A stretch of DNA of 64,000 bases from NCBI GenBank assembly GCA_028875725.1, contig JAPPCR010000006.1, positions 398,134-462,133 of the forward strand. The letters are read 5' to 3'. This stretch comes from Acidobacteriota bacterium (GTDB lineage: Bacteria; Acidobacteriota; Thermoanaerobaculia; Multivoradales; Multivoraceae). A program made the translations under genes and the position numbers. The notes below the pieces were generated by a model. It saw only the letters and a list, made by a program, of their open reading frames with translations. It was not told the origin of the DNA and did no database searches. Shown here one piece after another: positions 24,832 through 31,823 of the stretch; position 1 is the stretch's first letter, and every line of letters begins with the position of its first letter.

Positions 24832-25457
24832 GGCTCCCTGAGGGCGTCGTAGAGATCGAGCAACTGGCGCCGGAATCGCCGTTCCTGGATCTGCTCCTCG
24901 AGCAGCCGCCTGAAGTCGTCCCTCGAAGGCAGGTAGCGGCCCATCTGCGAGACGAGCGAGAACTTCTCGGTGTCGGCGAAACGGGCGTCGAGTTCGAGCA
25001 GGGCGTCGTAGTAGTCGAAGTCGTTCTTGATCAGGTCCGTTTCCCCGGCTTCGGCCATGACCAGGGCGACCCGGTGGTAGGGCGCCACCAGCGAGCGCGT
25101 CGATCCAGGCGTTTCGTGGGCGACGATCTTCACTTCGTCGCCGACGGCGAAACGATCGCGCAGTTCTCGCGCGCTGAGGGGCTGCTTCGTGCAGTTCTCG
25201 TCCGTCGTCTCGACGGTCACCGCGTAGCGCGAACGGGGCCGCGGAAGGTGAACGGCGTCTTCGACCTGGACCTCGAGCTGGAAGGCGCCGCCATCTTCCA
25301 GCGGCAACGCGGCCGCTTCGGTCACGAAGCCGCGGAAGACGTAGATGTCCTGGGGGAAGAGGCCGTGGAGTTCAGGGCCGGGGCAGTCCTGGGCGGTCGC
25401 GGCGCCGGCGGTCAGGGCCACGCACAGGATGGCGATGCCGAACAGGGCTCGACTCAT
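24828..25457 (-). CDS. Secreted protein of unknown function
   Basis: A 209-residue protein with a clear Sec signal peptide (FGIAILCVALTAGAATAQ, cleavage near residue 22) and two cysteines (DCPGPE and ENCTKQ) that could form a disulfide. The mature part starts with a probable beta-rich region (IYVFRGFVTEAAALPLEDGG) and ends in a charged helical segment (RRLLEEQIQERRFRRQLLDLYDALR). I do not recognise the family. Its start overlaps the stop of the MATE gene upstream by 4 bases, so the two are translationally coupled; a role with that exporter is possible but unproven. Confidence 0.7.
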   Translation of the reverse strand: MSRALFGIAILCVALTAGAATAQDCPGPELHGLFPQDIYVFRGFVTEAAALPLEDGGAFQLEVQVEDAVHLPRPRSRYAVTVETTDENCTKQPLSARELRDRFAVGDEVKIVAHETPGSTRSLVAPYHRVALVMAEAGETDLIKNDFDYYDALLELDARFADTEKFSLVSQMGRYLPSRDDFRRLLEEQIQERRFRRQLLDLYDALREP

Positions 25458-26896
25458 GCAGGCTCGGGCGCCTCGGCCGCACTATCTACCGACAGTTCTC
25501 CGCTGCCGGCGGGGGTACCGAGCGGAGACTCGCCGCGGCCGACCCTGGCGATCGCCTCGCGCAGGCCGGCCGCGAGCCAGGCGAGCGCTATCGAGGCCGA
25601 GATGACCGTGCCGATCAGGGACGAGTACCAGACCCATTGCACCGGCCCGCGCAGCCAGAACGTCGCCGCCCAGGCCAGGGGAGCGCTGATCAGGATGACC
25701 CGCAGCAGGGACAGCCAGAGCTCCGGGGAGCCGCGGCCCAGGCCCTGCAGGCTGCGGCCGGTGAGGATGGAAACGCCGATGAAGGGATAGGCGAAGACGA
25801 CCACCCGCAGGTAGTCGACGCCCAGTGTGTGGATCCCGGGACTGTCGGTGAAGAAGGCGACGAGGGCGGGTGCAAGGACATAGAACGCCGCGGCGATCGC
25901 GATGCTGAGCAGGATCGTCCGCACCATCGCGTAGCGGACGATCTCCCGCAGCAGATCGCCGCGGCGGGCGCCGTAGAACATGCCGACCAGGGTCACCAGG
26001 CCGGAGGCGATCGCGACCTGGGGCAGGATGACCACGTGGTCGAGACGGCTGCCGATCTGAAGCGCGGCCACCGCGTCCGGCGTGTGCTCGACCAGGATGC
26101 GGTTCAGTACGCCGCCGCCGAGCGACATGACCAGGAACGACAGCGAGGCGGGCAGGCCGATGACGCAGATGCTGCGGATGATCGCGCTGTCGTAGCGGAA
26201 GTTCGCGAGGTCGAAGCGGACGTAGGAGAGCTTGGCCACGAACAGCAGGTAGACGAAGACCAGGGCGGCCGCCGCCTGGCTGACGATCGTCGCCAGGGCG
26301 GCGCCGGCCACGCCCATGCCGAAGGTGAAGATGAACAGCGGGTCGAGGGCGATGTTCAGCACGGTGGCGGCGCCCTGGACGATCACCGGCGTCTTCACGT
26401 TGCCTTCGCCCGAGAGGATTGAACGGAAGAAGACGGCCAGAATCATGAATGGGTAGCCGCAGGCCAGCACGCGGAAGTAGCTCCAGGCCTGGGGCACGAG
26501 TTCGGCCGGCACACCGAGCGCGTGGAGCAGGGGAATGCCGAAAACGAGCGCCGAACCCGTCGTCAGTGCGGCGACCAGGGCGCCGATCAGCACCGAGTGC
26601 TCGGCGGCGCGGTCGGCGCGCACGCGGTCGCGGGCGCCGATCGCCTGAGCGATCACCGCCGTGATGCCGGTGCCCAGGCCGAAGGTCACGCCCATCGCCA
26701 GGAACACGAGCGGCATGTTGAAGGCGAGAGCGGTCAGGGCCTCCGGGCTCACGCGGCCGACGAAGAACATGTCGACGATCATGTAGAGCGTCTGGATCGA
26801 CATGCCGATCAGGATCGGCATCGCCAATAGCCACAGCGCTCGCCGCGGATTCTCGGCGAAGCGGTCGAGACGGTCGGCCCCCGGACGCTCCTGCAT
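25454..26896 (-). CDS. MATE-family efflux transporter
   Basis: A 480-residue multidrug and toxin extrusion transporter with twelve predicted helices. Landmarks are the N-terminal PILIGMSIQTLYMIVDMFFVGRVSPEALTALAF pattern (read in pieces: PILIGMSIQTLY, VDMFFVGR, ALTALAFNMPL), GITAVIAQAIGARD after TM3, and a matching half-repeat ASGLVTLVGMFYGARRGDL in the C-terminal bundle. MATE proteins export cationic drugs or metabolites in exchange for sodium or protons. The ATG at 26896 gives a normal family length. It is followed by the secreted unknown gene with a 4-base overlap; 118 bases separate it from the divergent propeller gene. Confidence 0.92.
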   Translation of the reverse strand: MQERPGADRLDRFAENPRRALWLLAMPILIGMSIQTLYMIVDMFFVGRVSPEALTALAFNMPLVFLAMGVTFGLGTGITAVIAQAIGARDRVRADRAAEHSVLIGALVAALTTGSALVFGIPLLHALGVPAELVPQAWSYFRVLACGYPFMILAVFFRSILSGEGNVKTPVIVQGAATVLNIALDPLFIFTFGMGVAGAALATIVSQAAAALVFVYLLFVAKLSYVRFDLANFRYDSAIIRSICVIGLPASLSFLVMSLGGGVLNRILVEHTPDAVAALQIGSRLDHVVILPQVAIASGLVTLVGMFYGARRGDLLREIVRYAMVRTILLSIAIAAAFYVLAPALVAFFTDSPGIHTLGVDYLRVVVFAYPFIGVSILTGRSLQGLGRGSPELWLSLLRVILISAPLAWAATFWLRGPVQWVWYSSLIGTVISASIALAWLAAGLREAIARVGRGESPLGTPAGSGELSVDSAAEAPEPA

Positions 26897-27013
26897 CGGC
26901 GGAGACTACATCGGGGTCCCGGCACTGCCGCCTCGAGGATCCGGATGGGGTTTCTTCTTGTATAGTCCGGCCCAACTGCACCCCAAGCCACCCAAGAAGG
27001 CACAGGAGGTCCC

Positions 27014-28750
27014 ATGTTCCGACCCGCTCCGTCCCTGGTCGCAATGACCAGCTTCGCAGTCCTCGCGCTCGTCGCGTCCGCGACCGTCGCGGCGGCCCCG
27101 AACGCGAACAACCTCGACGCACCGCTGACCGTCTACACGGGCTCGATCGTCGGCAACGACGGCGAGCCGATTCGCGGCGCCACCGTGTCGCTGTTCTCGA
27201 CCGACGAACAGCGCAGCATCTCGGTGTACAGCCAGCCGGACGGCACGTACAAGCTGCCCGCCGTTCCCTCTGGCAAGTACAAGCTCCGCGTCCGCCTGAC
27301 CGGCTGGCTCGACGAGTGGAAGGACCTCAAGGAAACGACCGAGCCGACACCGATTCAGGTCCGCCTGCGCCAGGCCGAGGGTTGGGCCCTGCAGTCGCAG
27401 CGCCCGGCGCACGACCTGATGAACATGATGGAGTGGGAGGACGAGGCGGACGCGCTGAACTTCAAGATGATGTGCGCCTACTGCCACCAGGTCGGCACCG
27501 TCGGCTTCCGTTCACCCGAAGAGCCCGTCGACTGGGAAGTCATGCTGACCCGGATGGACGGCTTCCAAGGTCTGTACAAGCACACCCAGGACATCCTGGT
27601 CGACAAGATTGTGGACGTCTACGGCCGCGACGCGGAAGAGAACTGGACGAACTTCGAGCCGCCTGAGGCGCCGTCCGGCGAGTCGCTCAAGGGCGAGGTT
27701 CGCGAGTGGCTGATGGGTGACCAGGCCGGCGCCGTGATCCACGACCTCGAGCTGGGCGACGACGGTCTCGTCTACACCGTCGACATGGCCCAGGACGTGA
27801 TCGAGACCCTCGACCCGGTCACCGGCGAGCGGGCCTTCTACACGGTTCCCGGCGGCAAGGACTACCTCTCGCCGTCCAGTCCGACGACCGGCATCCACTC
27901 CATCGAGAAGGCCGAGGACGGCAACATGTGGGTCACCCTCGCCTACTCGGGCCAGATGGGTGAGTTCGACGTCGAGACCAAGGAATGGCGGCTTGGCTCC
28001 GGCCGCACGGCTCCGCGTCCGCGCGGCGGCTACCCGCACACCCTGCGCTTCGCGCCTGACGGGATCCTCTGGTGGACCGACGCCGGAAGCCCGAACGGCG
28101 TCGGCGTCATGTCGCTCGATCCCGAGACCTGGGACGGCAAGCGGTGGGAAGTCACCGAGTACAAGCTGCCGACCAAGGACCAGGTCCGCGGCGGCGGCGC
28201 CCGCGGTGAGTCCCGCGGCGTGACACCGTACGGCATCGACGTGGCGCCGAACGGCCACGTCTTCTACAGCAAGCTGAATGGCCAGCGCGTCGGCCGGATC
28301 CGCCCGCAGCTCGATGCCGGCGATCCGGAGCGGATCGTCGAGTGGCGGCCGCCGGTGCACGGTCCGCGCCGTCTGCACGTGGCCCCCGACGGCATCGTCT
28401 GGGTGCCGGGCTGGGCTTCGGGTGACGTCGCGTCGTTCAACGAGGAGACGGAAGAGTGGAAGGTCTATGACCTGCCGCACGGCCCGAACTCGCTGCCCTA
28501 CGCGCTGAACATCAATCCGACGAACGGTGAGGTGTGGATCACCGGTACCGGCACCGACTCGATGCTCCGCTTCGATCCGAAGACGGAGAAGTTCGTCGAG
28601 TACCGGATGCCGATGATGGTCACCTACACCCGCGAGATCGAGTTCGACGAGGAAGGCAACGCCTGGACCACGAACTCGAACGCTCCGTCCCGTCACGCCG
28701 AGCACCGTCAGGGCTCGGTGCTGATGATCTCGTCGGGCGGCGGCGAGTAG
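27014..28750 (+). CDS. Secreted CarboxypepD_reg-like / cytochrome-c-site / Vgb-type beta-propeller protein
   Basis: A 578-residue exported protein. A signal peptide (SFAVLALVASATVAAA) precedes a carboxypeptidase-regulatory-like beta-sandwich at about 35-120 (GNDGEPIRGATVSLFSTDEQ, PDGTYKLPAVPSGKYKLRV). Next comes a short helical segment with a c-type haem motif CAYCH (Cys154, Cys157, His158). Residues 230-575 form a virginiamycin B lyase-like propeller with repeats such as DDGLVYTVDMAQDVIETLDP, APDGILWWTDAGSPNGVGVM and APDGIVWVPGWASGDVASF. An AGGAGG site lies 5 bases before the ATG and a TATAGT -10 at 26961-26966. The combination suggests an extracytoplasmic redox or lyase role; no substrate can be named. 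A strong terminator follows. Confidence 0.85.
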   Translation: MFRPAPSLVAMTSFAVLALVASATVAAAPNANNLDAPLTVYTGSIVGNDGEPIRGATVSLFSTDEQRSISVYSQPDGTYKLPAVPSGKYKLRVRLTGWLDEWKDLKETTEPTPIQVRLRQAEGWALQSQRPAHDLMNMMEWEDEADALNFKMMCAYCHQVGTVGFRSPEEPVDWEVMLTRMDGFQGLYKHTQDILVDKIVDVYGRDAEENWTNFEPPEAPSGESLKGEVREWLMGDQAGAVIHDLELGDDGLVYTVDMAQDVIETLDPVTGERAFYTVPGGKDYLSPSSPTTGIHSIEKAEDGNMWVTLAYSGQMGEFDVETKEWRLGSGRTAPRPRGGYPHTLRFAPDGILWWTDAGSPNGVGVMSLDPETWDGKRWEVTEYKLPTKDQVRGGGARGESRGVTPYGIDVAPNGHVFYSKLNGQRVGRIRPQLDAGDPERIVEWRPPVHGPRRLHVAPDGIVWVPGWASGDVASFNEETEEWKVYDLPHGPNSLPYALNINPTNGEVWITGTGTDSMLRFDPKTEKFVEYRMPMMVTYTREIEFDEEGNAWTTNSNAPSRHAEHRQGSVLMISSGGGE

Positions 28751-28773
28751 GCGGCTCGGCCAGACGCAGTTCG

Positions 28774-28799
28774 ACGGCCGGTCCTTCGGGGCCGGCCGT
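28774..28799 (+). terminator. Intrinsic terminator with UUCG tetraloop
   Basis: ACGGCCGGTCC and GGGCCGGCCGT form an 11-bp stem (one G-T pair) closed by TTCG, followed by TTTGCGTTT. It lies 24 bases after the propeller stop codon and separates that transcript from the Phd-VapC promoter. Confidence 0.85.
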
Positions 28800-28826
28800 T
28801 TGCGTTTCGGTGCCTCCCTACGTGTA

Positions 28827-28847
28827 AACTAGTTGAATGAACTGGTT
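28827..28847 (+). promoter_or_regulatory. Phd-VapC operator: two near-palindromic half-sites
   Basis: AACTAGTT (28827-28834) and AACTGGTT (28840-28847) are 8-base near-palindromes repeated with a 13-base period directly upstream of the antitoxin gene. The first overlaps a weak -10-like TAAACT (28826-28831 region). Phd/YefM antitoxins autoregulate by binding paired palindromes, so this is a likely operator; the assignment is positional inference. Confidence 0.55.
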
Positions 28848-28866
28848 GACTGAGTCGGGAGAGACT

Positions 28867-29103
28867 GTGAGTGTAGGCGCGTTCGAGGCGAAGACCCACC
28901 TCTCAGCCCTGCTCGACAGGGTTTCGCAAGGCAAGGAAGTGGTCATCACGCGCAGGGGCCAACCTGTGGCACGGCTGATTCCCGCGCGTCAGGCGAAGCG
29001 GAGCGAGACGGAGAGTGTGATCGCGGAGCTCCGCCGCCGGCGGGCGGGTCTGACCTTGGACGGTCTGAATTGGAAGGACCTTCGCGATGAAGGTCGCCGA
29101 TGA
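28867..29103 (+). CDS. Phd/YefM-family antitoxin
   Basis: A 78-residue type II antitoxin. VGAFEAKTHLSALLDRVSQG followed by KEVVITRRGQPVARLIPA is the Phd/YefM N-terminal DNA-binding and dimerisation domain. The C-terminal part (ELRRRRAGLTLDGLNWKDL) should wrap the VapC toxin. The GTG at 28867 is preferred: it has a GGGAGAG site just upstream and places the family start correctly, whereas the ATG at 28837 would lie inside the probable operator. The stop overlaps the toxin start by 4 bases. Confidence 0.9.
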   Translation: MSVGAFEAKTHLSALLDRVSQGKEVVITRRGQPVARLIPARQAKRSETESVIAELRRRRAGLTLDGLNWKDLRDEGRR

Positions 29104-29513
29104 GCTTCGTTCTCGACTGCTCGGTAACGGTAGCCTGGTTGTTCGAGGACGAGGCGACTCCGGCGATTGATGCGCTGCAGGACCAGTTGAAGGAGGAAGT
29201 GGCACTGGTTCCGGGACACTGGCGTCTGGAAGTCGGCAACGTTCTGGCGCAGGCAGAACGGCGGAAACGGCTCACACCGGCCCAGACCTCGGCGCATCTT
29301 GAACTCCTGGACCGTCTGCCGGTCGCAACCGACAACGAGACGGACAGTCGAGCGTTCCGTGAGATCCTCTCGGTCGCCCGGACCGAGCGTCTGACCACTC
29401 ATGATGCGGCCTACTTGGAGCTGGCCGCCCGGCGCGGCGTACCGTTGGCTACTCTGGACCGCGCGCTCGCGCGGGCGGCGCGAAGGGTGGGTGTAGCGAC
29501 GCTGCCCGCCTGA
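29100..29513 (+). CDS. vapC: VapC-like PIN-domain toxin
   Basis: A 137-residue PIN-domain ribonuclease. The acidic metal-binding residues expected in VapC are present: Asp6 (MSFVLDCSVTVAWLF), Glu44 (HWRLEVGNVLAQAE), Asp102 (LTTHDAAYLELAARRGVPLA) and Asp120 (ATLDRAL). VapC toxins cleave tRNA or rRNA and are held inactive by the antitoxin. It overlaps the antitoxin gene by 4 bases (ATGA). Four related membrane-protein genes follow on the same strand about 180 bases downstream, so read-through from this operon is possible. Confidence 0.93.
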   Translation: MSFVLDCSVTVAWLFEDEATPAIDALQDQLKEEVALVPGHWRLEVGNVLAQAERRKRLTPAQTSAHLELLDRLPVATDNETDSRAFREILSVARTERLTTHDAAYLELAARRGVPLATLDRALARAARRVGVATLPA

Positions 29514-29620
29514 GGTCATCAGGCTCGAAGGCGCTCTCGAGGGGTGGGCGTCGGGTGCTACCGTAGCTGTCGTGACTCGGGAGAACACCGGAGCGCTTTC
29601 GGAGCGCCATGATCGGAGAT

Positions 29621-29635
29621 TCACGCTACGCGTGA
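29621..29635. promoter_or_regulatory. 15-bp inverted repeat upstream of tandem membrane genes
   Basis: TCACGC and GCGTGA flank TAC in perfect inverted symmetry, 60 bases before the first membrane gene of the array. It is the right size for a regulator dimer site, but no regulator is known, and the site could equally lie within coding sequence if translation starts at the GTG at 29572. Confidence 0.35.
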
Positions 29636-29694
29636 CGGAGAAGGCGCTTCCTAGGCTGGCCTTATGGCGTCTGGCCCGGCAGAGGTCACGCGAG

Positions 29695-30117
29695 ATGTCG
29701 CCGGCCAAGCAGAGGGCGATGGTCGTTCTCATGCTCTTCGGGACGGCCGTGTGGACCGTGAACTCGGCGATGTCGCTAGGTGACTGGCGCCCGCCGTTCC
29801 TTGGCTTGGTCGCCGTCGGCATCCTGTTCGTCGGCGCCGCGGTTCTGGCCCGTGTGAACCGGCAACCTGAACAGCAGCGATCGAGCGGCCTCGCGGCGTG
29901 GCTCGACGGTTGCCCGGGATGGTTCCAGGGAGCCGTTCTTGGCCTGATCGCCGTGGCCCTGGCGACCGCTCTCTACCGGTTTCTCGGGACCCTTGATGAA
30001 ACGGCAGCAGCCGCGCGTGGCTGGGGCTTTGACCCGTTGTTCGTCTTCCTGTTCGGTGGCATTACCCTCGTGTTTCTGCTTCAGATGCGGCGGTTGGGCC
30101 CAGAAGACGTACCGTGA
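29695..30117 (+). CDS. Four-helix membrane protein, tandem paralogue 1
   Basis: A 140-residue protein with four hydrophobic helices (AMVVLMLFGTAVWTVNSAM, FLGLVAVGILFVGAAVLAR, GAVLGLIAVALATALYRFL, PLFVFLFGGITLVFLLQM). Between helices 2 and 3 it has GLAAWLDGCPGWFQG, matching the same loop in the next three genes (W-L-D-x-x-P-x-W). I do not recognise the family. The ATG at 29695 is preferred over a GTG at 29572 because the extra 41 residues are low-complexity and unmatched in the paralogues; an AGAGG lies upstream. Its stop overlaps the next gene by 4 bases. Confidence 0.6.
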   Translation: MSPAKQRAMVVLMLFGTAVWTVNSAMSLGDWRPPFLGLVAVGILFVGAAVLARVNRQPEQQRSSGLAAWLDGCPGWFQGAVLGLIAVALATALYRFLGTLDETAAAARGWGFDPLFVFLFGGITLVFLLQMRRLGPEDVP

Positions 30118-30560
30118 CGGGGTTGGGGGGAGCGGCGGGTCGAGGGCGCGCGGATCCGAGCATGCGATGGTGCGCGTTCTGGCTCTTCACGGCCTGCTAT
30201 GGCTCGTCGGTTGCTCTCGCTGTTAGGGGATCGACCGAGCCCCGTTTGGCTGCCTATCTTCCGCTCGCAGTACTGACGCTTGTGGTCGCCGGCGTAGCGG
30301 CCATGGCTTGGAGCGCGCGCCGCGCGCTTCTTCAAAAGCCCTCGGGACTGCTGGCCTGGCTCGATTCGATCCCTGACTGGCAAGTGCGGTGCTTGCACTT
30401 GACTGGTTTGGTCGTTCTGGTCGGCTCGTTGGTTGCTGCCTGGCCCGGGGGAACGGGGATGACGCAGCTTGAGGCGACCGGGATGCTCGTCGGCGGAGGC
30501 CTCCTGATACTGGCCGTGTGGTGTGGACCACGGCCACTCCGGTTTCGTCGGCGTCGCTGA
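30114..30560 (+). CDS. Four-helix membrane protein, tandem paralogue 2
   Basis: A 148-residue four-helix protein. The N-terminal motif MRWCAFWLFTACYG matches RWVMFWLFWTYY and RWGLFWLCSVCA of the next two genes; the central loop is GLLAWLDSIPDWQVRCLHLTGL; the basic end RPLRFRRRR matches RPFRFRRR of copy 4. These shared positions identify gene duplication. The GTG at 30114 overlaps the stop of copy 1 (GTGA), so coupled translation is likely; an ATG at 30162 directly before RWCAFW is the alternative. Function unknown; with termini and central loop basic or amphipathic, it may be a small channel, holin-like or scaffold protein, but nothing decides this. Confidence 0.65.
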   Translation: MTGLGGAAGRGRADPSMRWCAFWLFTACYGSSVALAVRGSTEPRLAAYLPLAVLTLVVAGVAAMAWSARRALLQKPSGLLAWLDSIPDWQVRCLHLTGLVVLVGSLVAAWPGGTGMTQLEATGMLVGGGLLILAVWCGPRPLRFRRRR

Positions 30561-30643
30561 GCTTCGGACGGCGGCTCCCAGCCGGGCGCGGTTGCCTTAC
30601 GTTTGGTCGTTTCGGTGGTTGATAGCCTGCGCGCGTCCGACGA

Positions 30644-30669
30644 GCAGCGGCCGAATACGGGGCCGCTGC
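30644..30669 (+). repeat. Hairpin before the third membrane paralogue
   Basis: GCAGCGGCC (30644-30652) and GGCCGCTGC (30661-30669) form a perfect 9-bp stem around an 8-base loop, ending 18 bases before the ATG at 30688. No T-run follows. It could attenuate or shield translation of the third gene, or be left from duplication. Confidence 0.5.
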
Positions 30670-30687
30670 GACGAGGCGAATCAAACG

Positions 30688-31188
30688 ATGCAGGTCGTTC
30701 GACAGCCGAAAGCCGAGATTACTCGCGGAAGTGCGCCACCCGACTTGAGGTGGGTCATGTTCTGGTTGTTCTGGACCTACTACGTTCTCGCGGGACTTGA
30801 GGTGACATTGGCGCTTCGACGGTCGAGCGAGGGGTTGGGACTGTCGATAGCGACGTTCTCGGCACTGACCTTTCTCGCAGGCGTACTCGCGACGGCTGGC
30901 TTGAGTGCGCGGACCGAAGGCGTCGGGCTCCTGGTCTGGGTGGAGCGGTTTCCCGACAAGCTGATTCAGTCGGCACAGTTGACCGGTTTGGCTCTGGTCC
31001 TCTTGGCCGTTTACTCAGGCACTCCCTGGGGGGCGGGCTTAGAGGTGTTGCACGAGTCGGCCTTCATGTTGGGATTCGCCCTGGCGGCTCTTGCGATCTT
31101 CTGCAACGTCAGACCTCTCTTCGGGCGTCGCTGGACCTGGAAGATCGGCGCCAGGAAGAGCGGAGATCCCGCGGGCGATTCGAAGTGA
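30688..31188 (+). CDS. Four-helix membrane protein, tandem paralogue 3
   Basis: A 166-residue relative of its neighbours: DLRWVMFWLFWTYYVLAGLE (helix 1), ATFSALTFLAGVLATAGLSA (helix 2), loop GLLVWVERFPDKLIQSAQLTGL, then two further helices ending FALAALAIFCNVRPLFGRRW. It has an N-terminal extension of about 20 residues and a longer basic tail (WTWKIGARKSGDPAGDSK). The start ATG at 30688 follows a hairpin; GAGG about 12 bases upstream is a weak site, so an upstream start within 30523-30687 cannot be excluded. Function unknown. Confidence 0.6.
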   Translation: MQVVRQPKAEITRGSAPPDLRWVMFWLFWTYYVLAGLEVTLALRRSSEGLGLSIATFSALTFLAGVLATAGLSARTEGVGLLVWVERFPDKLIQSAQLTGLALVLLAVYSGTPWGAGLEVLHESAFMLGFALAALAIFCNVRPLFGRRWTWKIGARKSGDPAGDSK

Positions 31189-31227
31189 AGGACGCGCCCG
31201 CTTGGAGGAGAGAACCTGAGCTCTGGC

Positions 31228-31605
31228 GTGCGGTGGGGCTTGTTCTGGCTGTGCAGCGTCTGCGCCGCGCTTATGGCGGCCATCTCTTGGGAGTCCGACG
31301 AACGGCGGTGGCTTGCTCTCGCCATTGCCGTCGTGCTGGGCGCCTACCTCGGCGTGTTGGCGGCGGCCCGGTGGACTGAAGGCGAGGCGCTTTCGCGATC
31401 AAGGACCCTGATGGAACGGTTCCAGGCGGCGCCTGATTGGGTAGTCCGGCTGGCTGCACTGACTGGTGCAGCCGCCCTGCTCACGGCGTCGTTTCTCCCA
31501 TGGGGACGGCAGGAGATCTTCGCTCCGGCCGCAGTCGTGGGTTGGTCCTTGATCGGCCTGATCTGGCTGGCGCGCCCCCGGCCCTTCCGCTTCCGCCGTC
31601 GCTAG
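31228..31605 (+). CDS. Four-helix membrane protein, tandem paralogue 4
   Basis: A 125-residue member of the array: MRWGLFWLCSVCAALMAAIS, ALAIAVVLGAYLGVLAAARW, loop MERFQAAPDWVVRLAALTGA, AALLTASFLPWG, then AAVVGWSLIGLIWLARPRPF and the basic RFRRR end. It is in the same reading frame as copy 3, 39 bases after its stop. The GTG at 31228 lies 16 bases after an excellent GGAGGAGA site at 31204-31211, which is too far. An in-frame CTG at 31216 has better spacing and would give a start like SSGVRWG, closer to the paralogues; a non-standard start is therefore possible. Confidence 0.6.
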   Translation: MRWGLFWLCSVCAALMAAISWESDERRWLALAIAVVLGAYLGVLAAARWTEGEALSRSRTLMERFQAAPDWVVRLAALTGAAALLTASFLPWGRQEIFAPAAVVGWSLIGLIWLARPRPFRFRRR

Positions 31606-31653
31606 CTCGGACAGGCCAGAACGACCGCGAGAGGCGACTCCTGGACTGGTTGG

Positions 31654-31800
31654 ATGGGAGCCGGAGATAGCAGAACGACTCGGAAGTGCGCCAGTCGGCC
31701 GCAGACACAGGGGCCAACGTGGATCAGGCTGTGGTGCGTCGCCGTGTGGGGTCTGCTTTGCGTCGAGTTCATTTGGGTGGTTGTCAGATCGATGTCGTGA
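31654..31800 (+). pseudogene. Fragment of a fifth membrane paralogue (first helix only)
   Basis: A 48-codon frame following copy 4. Its last half, TWIRLWCVAVWGLLCVEFI then WVVVRSMS, lines up with helix 1 of copy 3 (LRWVMFWLFWTYYVLAGLE...LRRS) with W, R, W, E and RS in register, and is preceded by a similar polar leader. A TGA at 31798 ends it directly after helix 1, and no continuation is visible before the convergent DUF481 gene. It is either a decayed copy or a one-helix derivative. The remaining bases of the 31606-31823 gap hold nothing else I can support. Confidence 0.45.
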
Positions 31801-31823
31801 AAAGGCTGGGCTGGCGTAGATCC

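Noticed and set aside
29572..29694. GTG start at 29572 for the first membrane paralogue
   Set aside because: The extra 41 residues are polar, low-complexity and unmatched in the paralogues, and the region includes an inverted repeat; kept only as an alternative.
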